This document shows, piece after piece, positions 31,135 to 41,611 of a stretch of DNA of 64,000 bases. The notes beneath the pieces are model-generated. The model was not told the origin of the DNA. It worked only from the letters and a program-made list of their open reading frames with translations, and searched no databases. Each line of letters begins with the position of its first letter. Positions within the stretch are counted from its first letter, which is position 1. Origin of the DNA: Cyanophora paradoxa (lineage: Eukaryota > Glaucocystophyceae > Cyanophorales > Cyanophoraceae). Location of the stretch: contig QPMI01000217.1 in NCBI GenBank assembly GCA_004431415.1, positions 61,556 through 125,555 of the forward strand, given 5' to 3'. The translations under genes were made by a program, and so were the position numbers.

Positions 31135-34100
31135 ATGAACAATAACGTGAACACGGCGGGGGGGGCGCAACAGGGCCGGGCCGCGCCCCGTATAATTGAC
31201 CTCTTCCCGACGGACCTCTTCACCCACGCAAAGCTCGGCGCGCGGCCGCGCACGCTGAAGCGCCAATTCGACGCTAAGCAGGCCTGGCGGATCGCCACCT
31301 GGAACGCACGGTCGTGCTCGAGCGTGAACCACGTCGGCCACCTGCAAAAGTACATGAAGGACTGGGGATCAGCGTCATGGGCGTCCAATCACTTAACTGT
31401 ACCGCCGCGGCAGCCCGAGCGATGAGGCAGGCCATCGACGCCGGCGTCATGCTGACCTCGGTCCACCCTAGCGCGCCCCGCCGCGCCGAGCCGATGAAGA
31501 AAAAGAAGAAGAAGAAGAAGAACGACCCAAGGAGCCGTCTGCGCGCGGGTCAGGCGTTGCGCTGCTGCTGTCCGCGGACATGGCGAAGCACTGCTTCCGC
31601 ACCTACTCAATGCCGGGGCGAGTCGTCGGGTGCGAGCTGCGCTTCGCGGACAACGTGCAGGTCTTCGTAGCGAGCGTGTACCTGCCGCCGGGAGAAAGCC
31701 GCACCTCAGCGAACACGGAGAGCGCCCGGATCATCGAGTACATGCGAAACAACATCCTCGCCGACTGGGCGGCCCGACACAAGGCGCACCTGTTCCTGCT
31801 CGGTGACTTCAACAGCTGTGTCTGCCCGGCGACCGGCCGGATCCGCAACGCGCGCTACGCCAGCTCACACGAACCGGAGCATCGCTGGTGGAGAGAGCTT
31901 CTCAGCGAGAGCGCCTGGAACCTGCGCGACGCTGCGAAGCTGGCGGGCACGGACGATCAGATCACCTTCATCTTCCCCGACAAACAGCGCGGGCCGGACG
32001 AACCTGGGCCTGAGCCGCGAGGGATCACTGCGACGGGCCACCTGCGGACAGCTGCTCGGCTCGACTACATTCTCCAGTCCACGGCAGCCGGGGCCGGACT
32101 CCGGGCAGTTCAGGTATCCCCCCGCCACGCGCCCTACGAGTCCGACCACTTCCCGGTACTCGCCGAGTACGACAGGCGCGGACTCGGCCTCCAGTTCTCG
32201 TCCGGCCCGCCGCCCGCCCCCCAGCGCCCGCCTAGGTTCCAGTACGGAAAGCAAGCCGCTCTGACGAAAGTTCGGTTCAAGGAGCTCCTGGAGGCCAGCC
32301 TGAGCCGGACCAGCCCCGGCGCCGAATGCGTGGCAGCAATCCTCGACGAAATCGAGCGGGACGCCGCCGCGCCGCCGCAGCAGCGCCTGACCCGCCTCAG
32401 CGCCGCGCTCGACGGGGCGCTCGATCGAGTCAAGGAGATCGGCCAGTCCGCGGACTTCGGCATGTACACGCCCGCACGCAAGACCCAAAAGTTCTCTCGC
32501 AGGGGCCGGCCAGAGTCGGCGCTGCTCACGCGCGCGCAGGAACTCCGGCGCACCTGGGCGGCGGCGCGACACGGACCCGACTCCACGCCTCGCCGAGTGA
32601 GACACGCGCTATCGGACCTCCGCCTCGCCATCTCAAACCATAACCGTCGCATCTCGCAGCTCCCCGTGGAGAAACGGTCCGGCTATAGTCTCCTCCCGGC
32701 TCCACCCCCCTCTCCTCCTTTCTCAGCGCCGCAGCCCCGCTGGCTCGAGCACTACGATGTGTTCCTGGCATGGGTCTCGGCGCTCGACAAGAAGGTCGAC
32801 CTGCACATCCGCGGCTTCGAGACCAAGCGCATCCTGGCGAGCCGCGAACGCACGCGCCGCATGTTCAAAGTTGACCTCGCGCAGCACCTCCGACTGGTCC
32901 TGGAGGCGCCGGCTCGCCGAGGTATCACATCTTTCTCGTTCTTCGATGGGCTCGAATACAAAGTGTATGACTCCGAAGAGCAAGTCTGTCCCTTTGCCCG
33001 CCAGCACATGCACGCCTGGACCAAGCGCAGAGCACCCCTAACGGCCTGCCTCGACCCGCTAGGTCTCCCGCTAAGCGAATGCGCCCGGGACCCCCGCCTC
33101 TGGCAGCGACTGCACGCGCCGCGGGACGACATAGATGCAGCCCTATTCGATAGCCTACTGAATCGCACGGAGGACACGGAGCTGGGCAGAATCATTGGCT
33201 CGCTGAGAAACGGGGCGGCAGGGCCCTCGGGCCTCTCGAATGAAATGATTAAGATGCTGTGGAGTGACCCTGTCCTCCCCAGGAAAACGCTCGAAGAGCT
33301 GAAGAAAGCGGGCCTGGACACCTCGGCCCTCCAGTCCGAAAACAGAACGCCAACCTGCAGGCGGCTTCTACTGGTGACGGTCAACCTGATTCTAGAGCTC
33401 GGAGCTGTTCCTGAACCTCTGCTCTACGGAAATATCTGCCTGATCCCGAAGAGCGGAGAATGGGACGGGCACCCTGACAACGTCAGACCGATAACACTGC
33501 AAGAATGCGCCCTGAAACTGGTCACAGCTCTTCTCACGGATAGACTCTCCAGGATCATCCGAAAGAACGAACTACTGAAGGCGCAAACTACGCCTTTACA
33601 CGTGGTAAATCGACGGACGAGCCGCTCTACATGATGCGCGCATTACTTGAAGATGCGAAACAGTTCTCTAAACCGATCTACCTGCTCCTCCTTGACATCC
33701 GTCGAGCCTACGACAGCGTGAGCTGGCCCAGCATGGCGATGGCCCTCCGCCGCCTCCGCATCCCTGAGAAGTACATTCAGCTGTACGAACAGCTCACGAC
33801 GCGGCGCAAGGCATCGGTCCTCACCGGGTACGGCCCCACCGAACCGTTCGATGTCGAGTGCGGGCTTCCCCAGGGGGTACGGAATCGCCTATCCACTGGC
33901 TCATCTTTTACGATGTCTTCCTTACGGCCCTGCGCGAAGTCAGCGCGGCGGAGGGTACAACATACCGCATGGGGCCCGGGATCGCACCTCGCCCGGCCCC
34001 CCCGCCAGCTCACCGCCTCCGGGCTCACCTCCCCGACGTTGACTCGCCAGGGCAGGCCTACGCGGACGACACCGTGCTCATCAGCTCGTCCGCGCGGGGG

Positions 34101-36576
34101 GTACAACTGCATGCGGACCTGGTATCGGAATTCTTCTGGATCCACGATATCGCCCTGAACGCGAAGAAGACTGAGTTCACTTATAACAACGTATCTCCCG
34201 AGCCCAAACCGCCCCTCCTTGGCCCGCCCGGGGCCAAGGAGCGTGCGCACCACGTCCTGCCCCCGACGAAGCCCTTCAAGTTCCTGGGGGTCTGGTTTAC
34301 CGCGGACCTAAATTGGAGGCATCAGTTCGAAGCGGTCTACACGATGGCGCAGACCGCCTGCGCGATCCTAAAGAAAAAGAAGCTCACCGCAAAGGAAGCA
34401 GTGTACATCGTGAACAGCGTACTCATCCCGCGCATCACGTACGCCTGCAAGGTTGTCGCGTACACCGAGCGCCAGTGCGCCCAGATAGATACCCTGTGGA
34501 TGACGCTAGTCAAGCATCAGGCGCGCCTCCGCCGCTCGGCGCCCAACGCCCTAATATGGAGCCGCGGATTCTATGGGCTGAAGCGCCTGGCAGACGAGCA
34601 GCTCGCCATACACGTCCTAGACGAAACAATCCGCGCGAACCACCCGACGCTTCGCCCGTATCTCCTCCACCGCGTGTTCGCGGCGCAGGAAAAGCTATGC
34701 CTTCCTCTCCCCCCGTACTGCTATCCGAACCTAGATCCAGGCCCGACCCTCCGGCGCGATCATCTAGCCCTCGCTATAGCCCGAAATATGAATGCGGAGG
34801 GCTACATCCTCGACTCGGGAAGGTCGCACCTGACTCCGGCCCTCCCGCATCCTCGACTCGAACGAAGATTCGTCCTCACTACGCTTCTACCGCCAGCCCT
34901 CCTCCGCAGCGCCGCGCCGTTCCTGTGGGAACACGATCTGCTGACGGCGGCGGACATCACGGGCCCGGACGGGCGCACCGTTCTGGACTGGGCGAGCCTC
35001 TGGGGCAGCGGCCGCGTCCGCCAGCGTCTCGGCCGGGCGCCGTCGTGGTTCCCAGACTTCCTCCGCGCAATCTGCGAGCCCGTCCCGCCGAGGAAGCTCC
35101 CACGCTCCCTGCGCTTCCCCATGCACGTGCTCAAGCAGGGGGCGCGGCGCCAGCAGACGCTTTTCGAAGCGAACCTGATGAGCCCGCCGTACGTGGAGGG
35201 ACAGTTCGCCTGGCACCCGCAGGGCTACCTGACGCGCATCGTTAGCAAATGGGAGGAGCGCGATGAAGACGATGGGCGCCTCCGCGTGTACGTCCGCCTG
35301 GAACATTGGATCTGGCGCGACCGCACGATCCGCGACGGCGACGGGGAGGGCGCCGCCCGATTCTACAAGTGCACGATGCTCAAAGATGAGTGCGATGCGC
35401 GGTACACGACGGACGATGCGACAGCCAAGGCGGCGCGCCAGCGCTGCGACCACTCTGAGCCGGAGTCAGGCGCCTGCCAGTGGACCGAGGACTCTATCCA
35501 CATTCACCCGGCCCGCCTCCTCGAGCTAATCACCCCGGCGACCCGCACGCGGAAGCACGAACCGTACGCGGTTGTGAAGCTAGAGAGTCAGGAGTGGTGG
35601 ACCGAGTTCCGCACGACGCTCTTCCTTCCTCCGTGGGAACGCGATTGGGATTACGAAGCGGATCCCTCCGCGCAGCCCCAGCCGCCGTCGGGCTACAAGC
35701 AACGCCGCCCGGGTACAGTGCCACCGCGCACCGCACCGCCTGTATACCCGGATCGCCAGCCTCTCGAGCACTTTCTCATCGACCCGGAGCCCCTAGCCGA
35801 CCCGTTCTGGAACCTCGTAGCCCAGGAGCTTCGCCGCGAGGAGCTCCCCGCTGCCCGGCCCCCGAGAGTGGCGGCGACCGATGCCAGCACAACGGGGTTC
35901 GGATCCGAGGCGGCGCTAACGGCTTACGCGGGTGTCTGGACCCGGGACCACGAGCAGAACGCGGCGCACTCCCCAGCGGATCGGCAGCGGGAAGCCCAGC
36001 GCCGCAGCGAAGGTATACAGCTGAAAAACCAGCTGCTGCGTGAAGCCGATGCATGCGCAGAAGATGACGCCCCACAGGCGGCGGCCCTGCGGGAGCTCGC
36101 CGAAGCCATCCCCACGGACGGCAGCGACTTCTTTGTCGCCCCGTGCCCGGGCACTGTCAACAACAACAAAGGCGAGCTCCTCGCCGTCCTCACGGCCTTC
36201 TTAAAGTCGCCCGAGGGCTGCACAGTTAAGACAGACAGCTCGACGGCGATGTCACTCATCCGCCGCTCTGTCCTGCACCGCGCTGACTCGACGGTCCGCA
36301 GCGGCCTTCGCACCAACTTCTCGCACCATCTGCGAGCGGCTGCAGAAGTCCATCAGCACCGCAGAGCCCTCGCCGCCGCCGCCGGAAGGCCACCCGCCGA
36401 GGTCCGCGTACAGAAGGTGAAGGCGCATCAGAAAGAGTACACTGACCGGCCTGCGCCTGTCGCCCCGGCAGAGCCCGAGACGGACAGCGATGCGGACGAC
36501 TCCGGATCGTACGTGTCCTACCTCTCCGCCCCGGACGACCTCCCCCCGAGCCCTCTGACGCCGAGCTTATCGCCAA
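31135..36576 (+). pseudogene. Retroelement polyprotein: AP endonuclease, reverse transcriptase, RNase H
   Basis: Endonuclease/exonuclease/phosphatase fold: WRIATWNARS, GVALLLS, LFLLGDFNS, SDHFPV. The usual catalytic Glu position reads VQSLN instead of a QE motif. Reverse transcriptase: GPSGLSNEMIKML, NICLIPKSG, RPITLQECALK, LLLDIRRAYDSVSW, GLPQG, YADDTVLIS and FKFLGVWF, so the YxDD catalytic motif is intact. RNase H-like: AATDASTTGFGSE, NNNKGELLAVLTAFL, KTDSSTAMSLI, VKAHQKEYTDR. Frame changes occur near 31375, 31550, 33590 and 33885; the last is one G short in the run inside GLPQG. The order matches APE-type LINEs with RNase H. Confidence 0.85.
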
Positions 36577-37045
36577 ATTCGGCGAGGGACAAGGGGTGTA
36601 CGCCGGGCGCCCGAACCCGCTTTCGGGCGCTTATAACTACCTGTCCGAGCACATCCGTGCGCGCACTGCTCACCTCCGCCGCCGCGAGACTCGACGCATT
36701 CTCCACCAGATCGAACGTCAGACCCGCAAGGCGCGCCGGGAGGAACGCCAGCGCCGTCGAGACGCGCTCGCGGCTCTCGGGCCCCACGTTCCCGCCCTCG
36801 CCGGCCTCCCGATCGCCCAACGCATGGAGAGGGTACTGAATGATGCGTACGACCGGGATAACCACCGAGCCGACCGCCTCGCCGCAGCGGCGCTCGCCCT
36901 GCACCCCTGCGCCCCGTTCTCCAAGGTCTGCAGCGATGGCCACGGCCTCAATGCCTGGGCTGACGTCAAGAGCGCCACCTGGCAGGCAGATCCCGCAGTC
37001 GCATCCGACCCGCCGTCTCGGCTGCCGCAAAACGTGCATGGCTAG
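36577..37045 (+). pseudogene. Retroelement basic linker
   Basis: After a frame change at about 36570, a highly basic helical segment (HLRRRETRRILHQIERQTRK) and a short C-terminal part continue to a stop at 37045. No family recognised; position suggests it is part of the same polyprotein. Confidence 0.5.
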
Positions 37046-37188
37046 CACGGCGTGAGCCCCTCTTTCCCCCGGCGGGTTCGAGTTCGTCCTCCTCTTCTCA
37101 CCCCCCGCAGGAGCCTGGAGGGGTACGACTCCAGCAGAGCGTACCGCGTCGAGTCCGACCCCCGGCCCACGTCCGCGCCGTCTGCGAA

Positions 37189-37869
37189 ATGCGTAACTTC
37201 GTGCGGCTGACGTCGCTTGAATCCTCGTGGCTCGGCGCCCCGGCCGACCGGGCACGGCTCGCGCGCGAATTCCGTAAGCAAGGCGCCTCCCGCGACGCGT
37301 CAGCCCCGTTCAATGCCCGCCTTGCGCAGCTCACCAAATTCAGCATGGAACTCGCGCCCCTCCTACCTGTCCGTGCCCGCGATGCCCCACACCTCTACGG
37401 CAACATCAACCCGCAAGGCCTGTGCGTACGCCCTGGGTGCGCTCGCGTCGCCGACGCCTCCGGCGGCCCCATCCCGGCACCCCCCTGGGCACCGAGGCGC
37501 GACCCAGGAGCCGCCGCAACCGCAGACCGCGACCCCCCGCCGGCGCTCCACAGCGCGAGTCAACCCGAGACCCACGACCACGCCTTCGGCCTTTGTTCGG
37601 CATCGCAAGCGGCCCGGCTCGCTATGCAATCCAAGATTTACAACCTCCTCCACACAACGATCACCACGCAGAGACTAAAGTCGGCCGCAACGAGGTACGA
37701 GCTCCCGGACGGCCTGAAGTCGGACGGCCTGTTCCTCCGCGACCTATTTCCCGCCTTCGCCCTCGCTGACGAACGCCGCTGGCGTCAGACCGTGCACGAA
37801 CGCTCGCGACCCGGGCCTGTACCCCCCACCTCCGTGCCTGTCTCTACGGCTCCCCCTCCCGCTGGCTGA
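37189..37869 (+). pseudogene. Retroelement zinc-like motif region
   Basis: This frame has GLCVRPGCARVAD followed later by PETHDHAFGLC. The C-x4-C...H-x4-C spacing recalls the zinc-binding tail found after the reverse transcriptase in many LINEs. It ends at a stop at 37869, with the protease frame starting immediately after. Confidence 0.5.
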
Positions 37870-39299
37870 CTCACGGACAGGCCCTTTTCACCGACCTCTC
37901 GCACGACTCGCCCCGCCTGTCCGTCCGGCTGCTCCTCCCCCGCAGTCTGGTCCCGGCCCTCGAGTACCTTCATGTCCGCGCCCCCGCTGCTCGTAAATGC
38001 GCGAACGGGATCTTTGATGTACTTGTGACTGGGCTCCAGGAGATTTGGCAGGCGCGAAACTCGGACGTCCAAGCCTGGCAACGCCGCTGTGGCCTCAAGC
38101 GTCGGACTCTGACGGCGCCCCGACCCCCGCCAGCAACAGACCCCGCGGCCCGCCGAAGAAGCCGCCGCGCCCGGGAGACACGCCCCCAGCCGGACCCGAA
38201 CCCGCAGCCCGCACCCGTAGTGCCGGTCAGTAGTATTCCGGTACCCCCAAGCGTACCGGAACGCGCCCGTCTCCAGCCGACGGCAGCGCCAGCGCGCGAT
38301 GCGCACTCAGCAGTAGGCCGGTCGAGCACAGACCGTCCAGCTTGCCCGCCCTCCCCGCCCGACGCCCATGACCTGATGAATGTCGCCGCAGACAGCCCGC
38401 ACAGCCCGCCCACGAACCCCAAAGCAACCTCGCGATCGGACGCCCCTCCCGTGAGCTCAGCCCCCAGCTTAACCCTCCACCCCCCTGAGCCCCCAGCGCC
38501 TCACCCGCCGGAGCCCCGGCACTCACCTTGCCCGCGCCCCGACCCGCCCGCAGCCCAGCCCGTGGCCCCCCTGCCGCCGTCCGAAGAGGTCCGCCTAGCG
38601 TGGGCACAGACCCGACCCGGCCCGCTAAAGCCTGCGCAGGAAGTACTCCGACAGATCTCCTCGCCGCTGCTCGGTACCTCGGGCAGCATCAACGTCACGA
38701 GGAGATCTCTCAGTCGGCTCAATGGTGAGACCTGGTTAGACGACGAGACCGTTGTCTTCTACCTCGCCCTCCTCGCCCAACTCCCTGCCCTGGCCCGCCG
38801 TCCACTAATCTTTGACTCGCTTGAGTACCCTAACCTCTCCGCGCCAGGCCGAGGCCCCCAGCGCCTTCACAACAAGCTGGTAGCCCGCGGGTCAGCCCGT
38901 TCGACTTCGATGTTCTGCTCTTCCCGATCCACTCACCGGGCCACTGGACCTTCGCTGCGATCCACGTACGTGACCGTCGAGCCGAACTCTATGATGCCTA
39001 CAACCTGCCAAACGCAGAGTCGGCTCGAGAGAAGCTGGCCCCGATTCTCCGCTGGCTCCAGCTCGAGCGCCGGGAACGCAACCTTCCCTCAGACGACCCA
39101 CCGCCTGGCCGCTTGCATCGGCCACCAGGTACCCCATCCCGAACAACGGGACCGCTTCAGCTGCGGTGTAATTGTCTGTGCCCTGGCAGACGCCCTGGTC
39201 CGGGGCCAAGAAGACGCGCTCACGGACCCCAACTCGCCCTTCGATGGCAGCAGTCGGTGCTGCGCCCACTGGCGCAGCCTCATCCTCACCGAATCCTAG
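37870..39299 (+). pseudogene. Ulp1/C48-like cysteine protease domain in the retroelement
   Basis: A proline-rich stretch with the second copy of the direct repeat leads to a protease-like domain. Family signs: WLDDETVVFYLALLAQL (the WLND helix), PFDFDVLLFPIHSPGHWTFA (catalytic His before Trp), AELYDAYNL (Asp), and HPEQRDRFSCGVIVCALADA (oxyanion Gln and catalytic Cys). The His/Asp block is in another frame between about 38885 and 39090, so two compensating frame changes flank it. The three catalytic residues are all present. The function would be cleavage of ubiquitin-like modifiers or of the element's own polyprotein; which one is unknown. Confidence 0.7.
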
Positions 39300-40540
39300 C
39301 CACAAGCCAACGGCCCCAGCACCCGGACCCGGCCCCAGAGGTCCGCCCCAGCCCCCTCCGGCTCCGGCTCCACCCCCGCCGCCGCGAGCCCCGGACCCCC
39401 GCCCCCCCACGCCCGCCCCGCCCCCGCCTCGCCTCGCCCACCTCCGACAGGCCGACCGGAGGCGACAGGCCCTTCCTCCCGACTAGGTGCCGGCACAGCT
39501 CGACCCGGCAAGGGCCGTGGCAAAGGTCGCGGCAGAGGGACGACCGTGGCGATGCGCCCCCTCCAATCCTACTTCCGGTCCGCGGTCGGTCTCTCCCCGT
39601 TCCCCCGGCCCCGACTCGCAACTGCCCCTCCCCCTCCGGACTCCCCGCCGCCCCCGCCCCAGCGGACCCTCCGCCACCCCGGCCCCTCCCCTCGCCCGCC
39701 CGACCGGCCCCTCCACCGTCCCCGGCCCCGTCTCCCCCCCCTTCCCCCCAGCCCCCTCCCCCCACACCCCCAGCCTCCTCCCCCTCCCCGCAGCCCAGCC
39801 CCGCTACCCCGCCGCCTCACCGTGGCCCGTCTCCCCCCCCTTCCCCCCAGCCCCCTCCCCCCACACCCCCAGCCTCCTCCCCTCCCGCAGCCCAGCCCCG
39901 CTACCCCGCCGCCTCACGCGCCGCGAGCGTGAGCTGGCCGCCCTCCGTGACTCGGCCGGCTTCACCTCCGCCCGCAACAATCTTCTTGCACGTGGAGACC
40001 GCGGAGCCCGACGTGCAGGTCCGGCTGTCCCAGCCCCTGATCCACAGGACCGCCCCCCCCGGACTCCCCGCCTCGGCGAGCCTCTCTGACCCCCCACACC
40101 GCCGTCACCCGTCGAACCGCAAGACCGGCCCCGCCCCGCCAGCCCCGCGCCCCCGCCGCCGGGCCCCCCACCACCGCCGGCACCGCCCTCGGTCCCCGCA
40201 CCACCGCCCCCATTCGAGTTTTCCGCCCGCGCGCGCCAGCTCCACCCGAGGCACTCCCGCCCCCAGACCGATGTCCCCTCTGCCTACACCCCCTGGGCCG
40301 TCACCGCCGCCTCCACCGAGCCCCGTACCCCCTTCTCTGCCCCCCAAGGTACCACCCCCTGCTCCACCGCGGCGACCTCATCCAGTCCCTCCTCATGCGC
40401 ATGCGGCGGTTGTGGGCGAGGACGGCGGCGGCCAACAGGAGGAAGAGCGAGGAGCGCTTCACGCTCGCCCGATCTCGTCGCTTGCACGTGAGCAGCCCCT
40501 TCCCCCTTCCACAGTGCCCCGCGTGACGAGAGGGGTGTAG
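39300..40540 (+). other. Proline-rich 3' part of the retroelement
   Basis: Low-complexity Pro/Ala/Ser coding-like sequence, with a ~95-bp unit present twice in tandem at 39724-39918. No domain recognised. The 3' end of the element is placed near 40540 only because the composition changes there; no poly(A) tail is visible. Confidence 0.4.
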
Positions 40541-41611
40541 ATTTGATCGGTCCTCGCGCGGGCGGGGAGTGAGGATCGGATGCGCGGCAGTGCGCGCTCA
40601 CGCCCTGAAGCTGCGGCCCCTCGAAGGCCGGCCCCAACACGCAAAGGTGCGCCCGCGCCGTCCGCCCACGCGCAAGCGCGATTCCTGCGCTTTGCCCTGA
40701 CTGACCCGCCGGCGGCGCGGCAGGCGGCGCCTCCTTCCGGCGGGGACGGGTGTGCATCTCCACTGCAGGCGGCAGCTCGGCGAGGGGTGGCGCCTGCCGC
40801 CCCGCCCCGCCCCGCCTCCCCGGCCCCCTGCGCTCCGCGGCGAGGCGGCGCCCGGCGCGCGCCTCGGGGGCCACGGGCGGGGCCCGGCGCGGAGAGAACG
40901 GCGCCCGTTGCTCCGCCCCGCCACGCCGCCCGCCGGCGCCCGCCGCCCCGTCTCGCGCCTCGTCGCGCCCGCGCACGTGGCTGGGCCCCCCCGTCGCGCC
41001 CGTGCACGTGGCTAGCGCTGGGCTCTAGATCTCTCCCCGGCGCGGCCCGGAGCCGCCGCCGCGCCGCGCCGCGCCGCTCAGTGTCACAGTGTGGGGCACA
41101 CGTATATATATACGTGCACATGTACTCGTATTTCAATTAGAAAAAGCGGAAGTGAACGCGATGCACCAAGGCTCTGCGCGTGCTACAGTTCCGCAGCTGC
41201 GCCGTGCGCCGATCAGCACGGGCATAGGCGAGCAAAATAACCACTAGCTTCACAGATCGATACAAATCTGACATAAAGAAGTGGATGCATAGACCGAGGC
41301 TGGAATACGTAAACAAGAGGCCTAAGCGGTCGTGGGGGTGACGGGAATCTCACTATACTCAAAGAAACTTTGCAAAGAAAGGGGCCTCTTTATTTAAAGG
41401 GGTCGTGCTCGAAGGGGGGCAAAAAGCTGCAAACTTATCTGGTAGAAACTACAACTAGAATCGGGGGCTGCGCCCGCGAAAAGGGCGCGAAGAAAATTCG
41501 AACAAGATCCATGGGGTGCTGTTGTTTACAGGAGGGGCGCGGGCGTGCCTGGGCCCGGCCCGGCCCGGCCCGACGAGGCCGTCGGGGCGCGGGGCGGGGG
41601 CGGGGCGGGGG
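40541..41611. other. Spacer without recognised gene
   Basis: From 40541 to about 41085 it is GC-rich with several overlapping open frames on both strands and no family signal. From 41085 to 41500 it is AT-richer, consistent with the 3' flank of the minus-strand gene ending at 41612. Confidence 0.5.

Larger units (their letters stand above)
29570..40540 (+). mobile_element. Degenerate non-LTR (LINE-like) retroelement with RNase H and Ulp1-like protease
   Basis: About 11 kb of plus-strand coding remnants in this order: Ser/Pro/Arg-rich leader, AP-type endonuclease, reverse transcriptase, RNase H, basic linker, zinc-like motif, Ulp1/C48-like cysteine protease, proline-rich tail. No LTRs, integrase or target-site duplications were found, and both edges are estimates. 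At least eight frame changes break it. A ~190-bp direct repeat (29717-29908 and 38229-38420) lies near each end of the core. It lies upstream of the minus-strand BRCA1-like gene. Confidence 0.8.

Noticed and set aside
37785-38422. Minus-strand frames that also occur near 29531-29901
   Set aside because: They match each other only because both are antisense to the 190-bp direct repeat.
40284-40980. Minus-strand frame with SLFLLLAAAVLAHNRR, resembling the start of a PIF/Harbinger nuclease
   Set aside because: Only a short hydrophobic-basic stretch supports it. No nuclease core (DDE) motifs follow.
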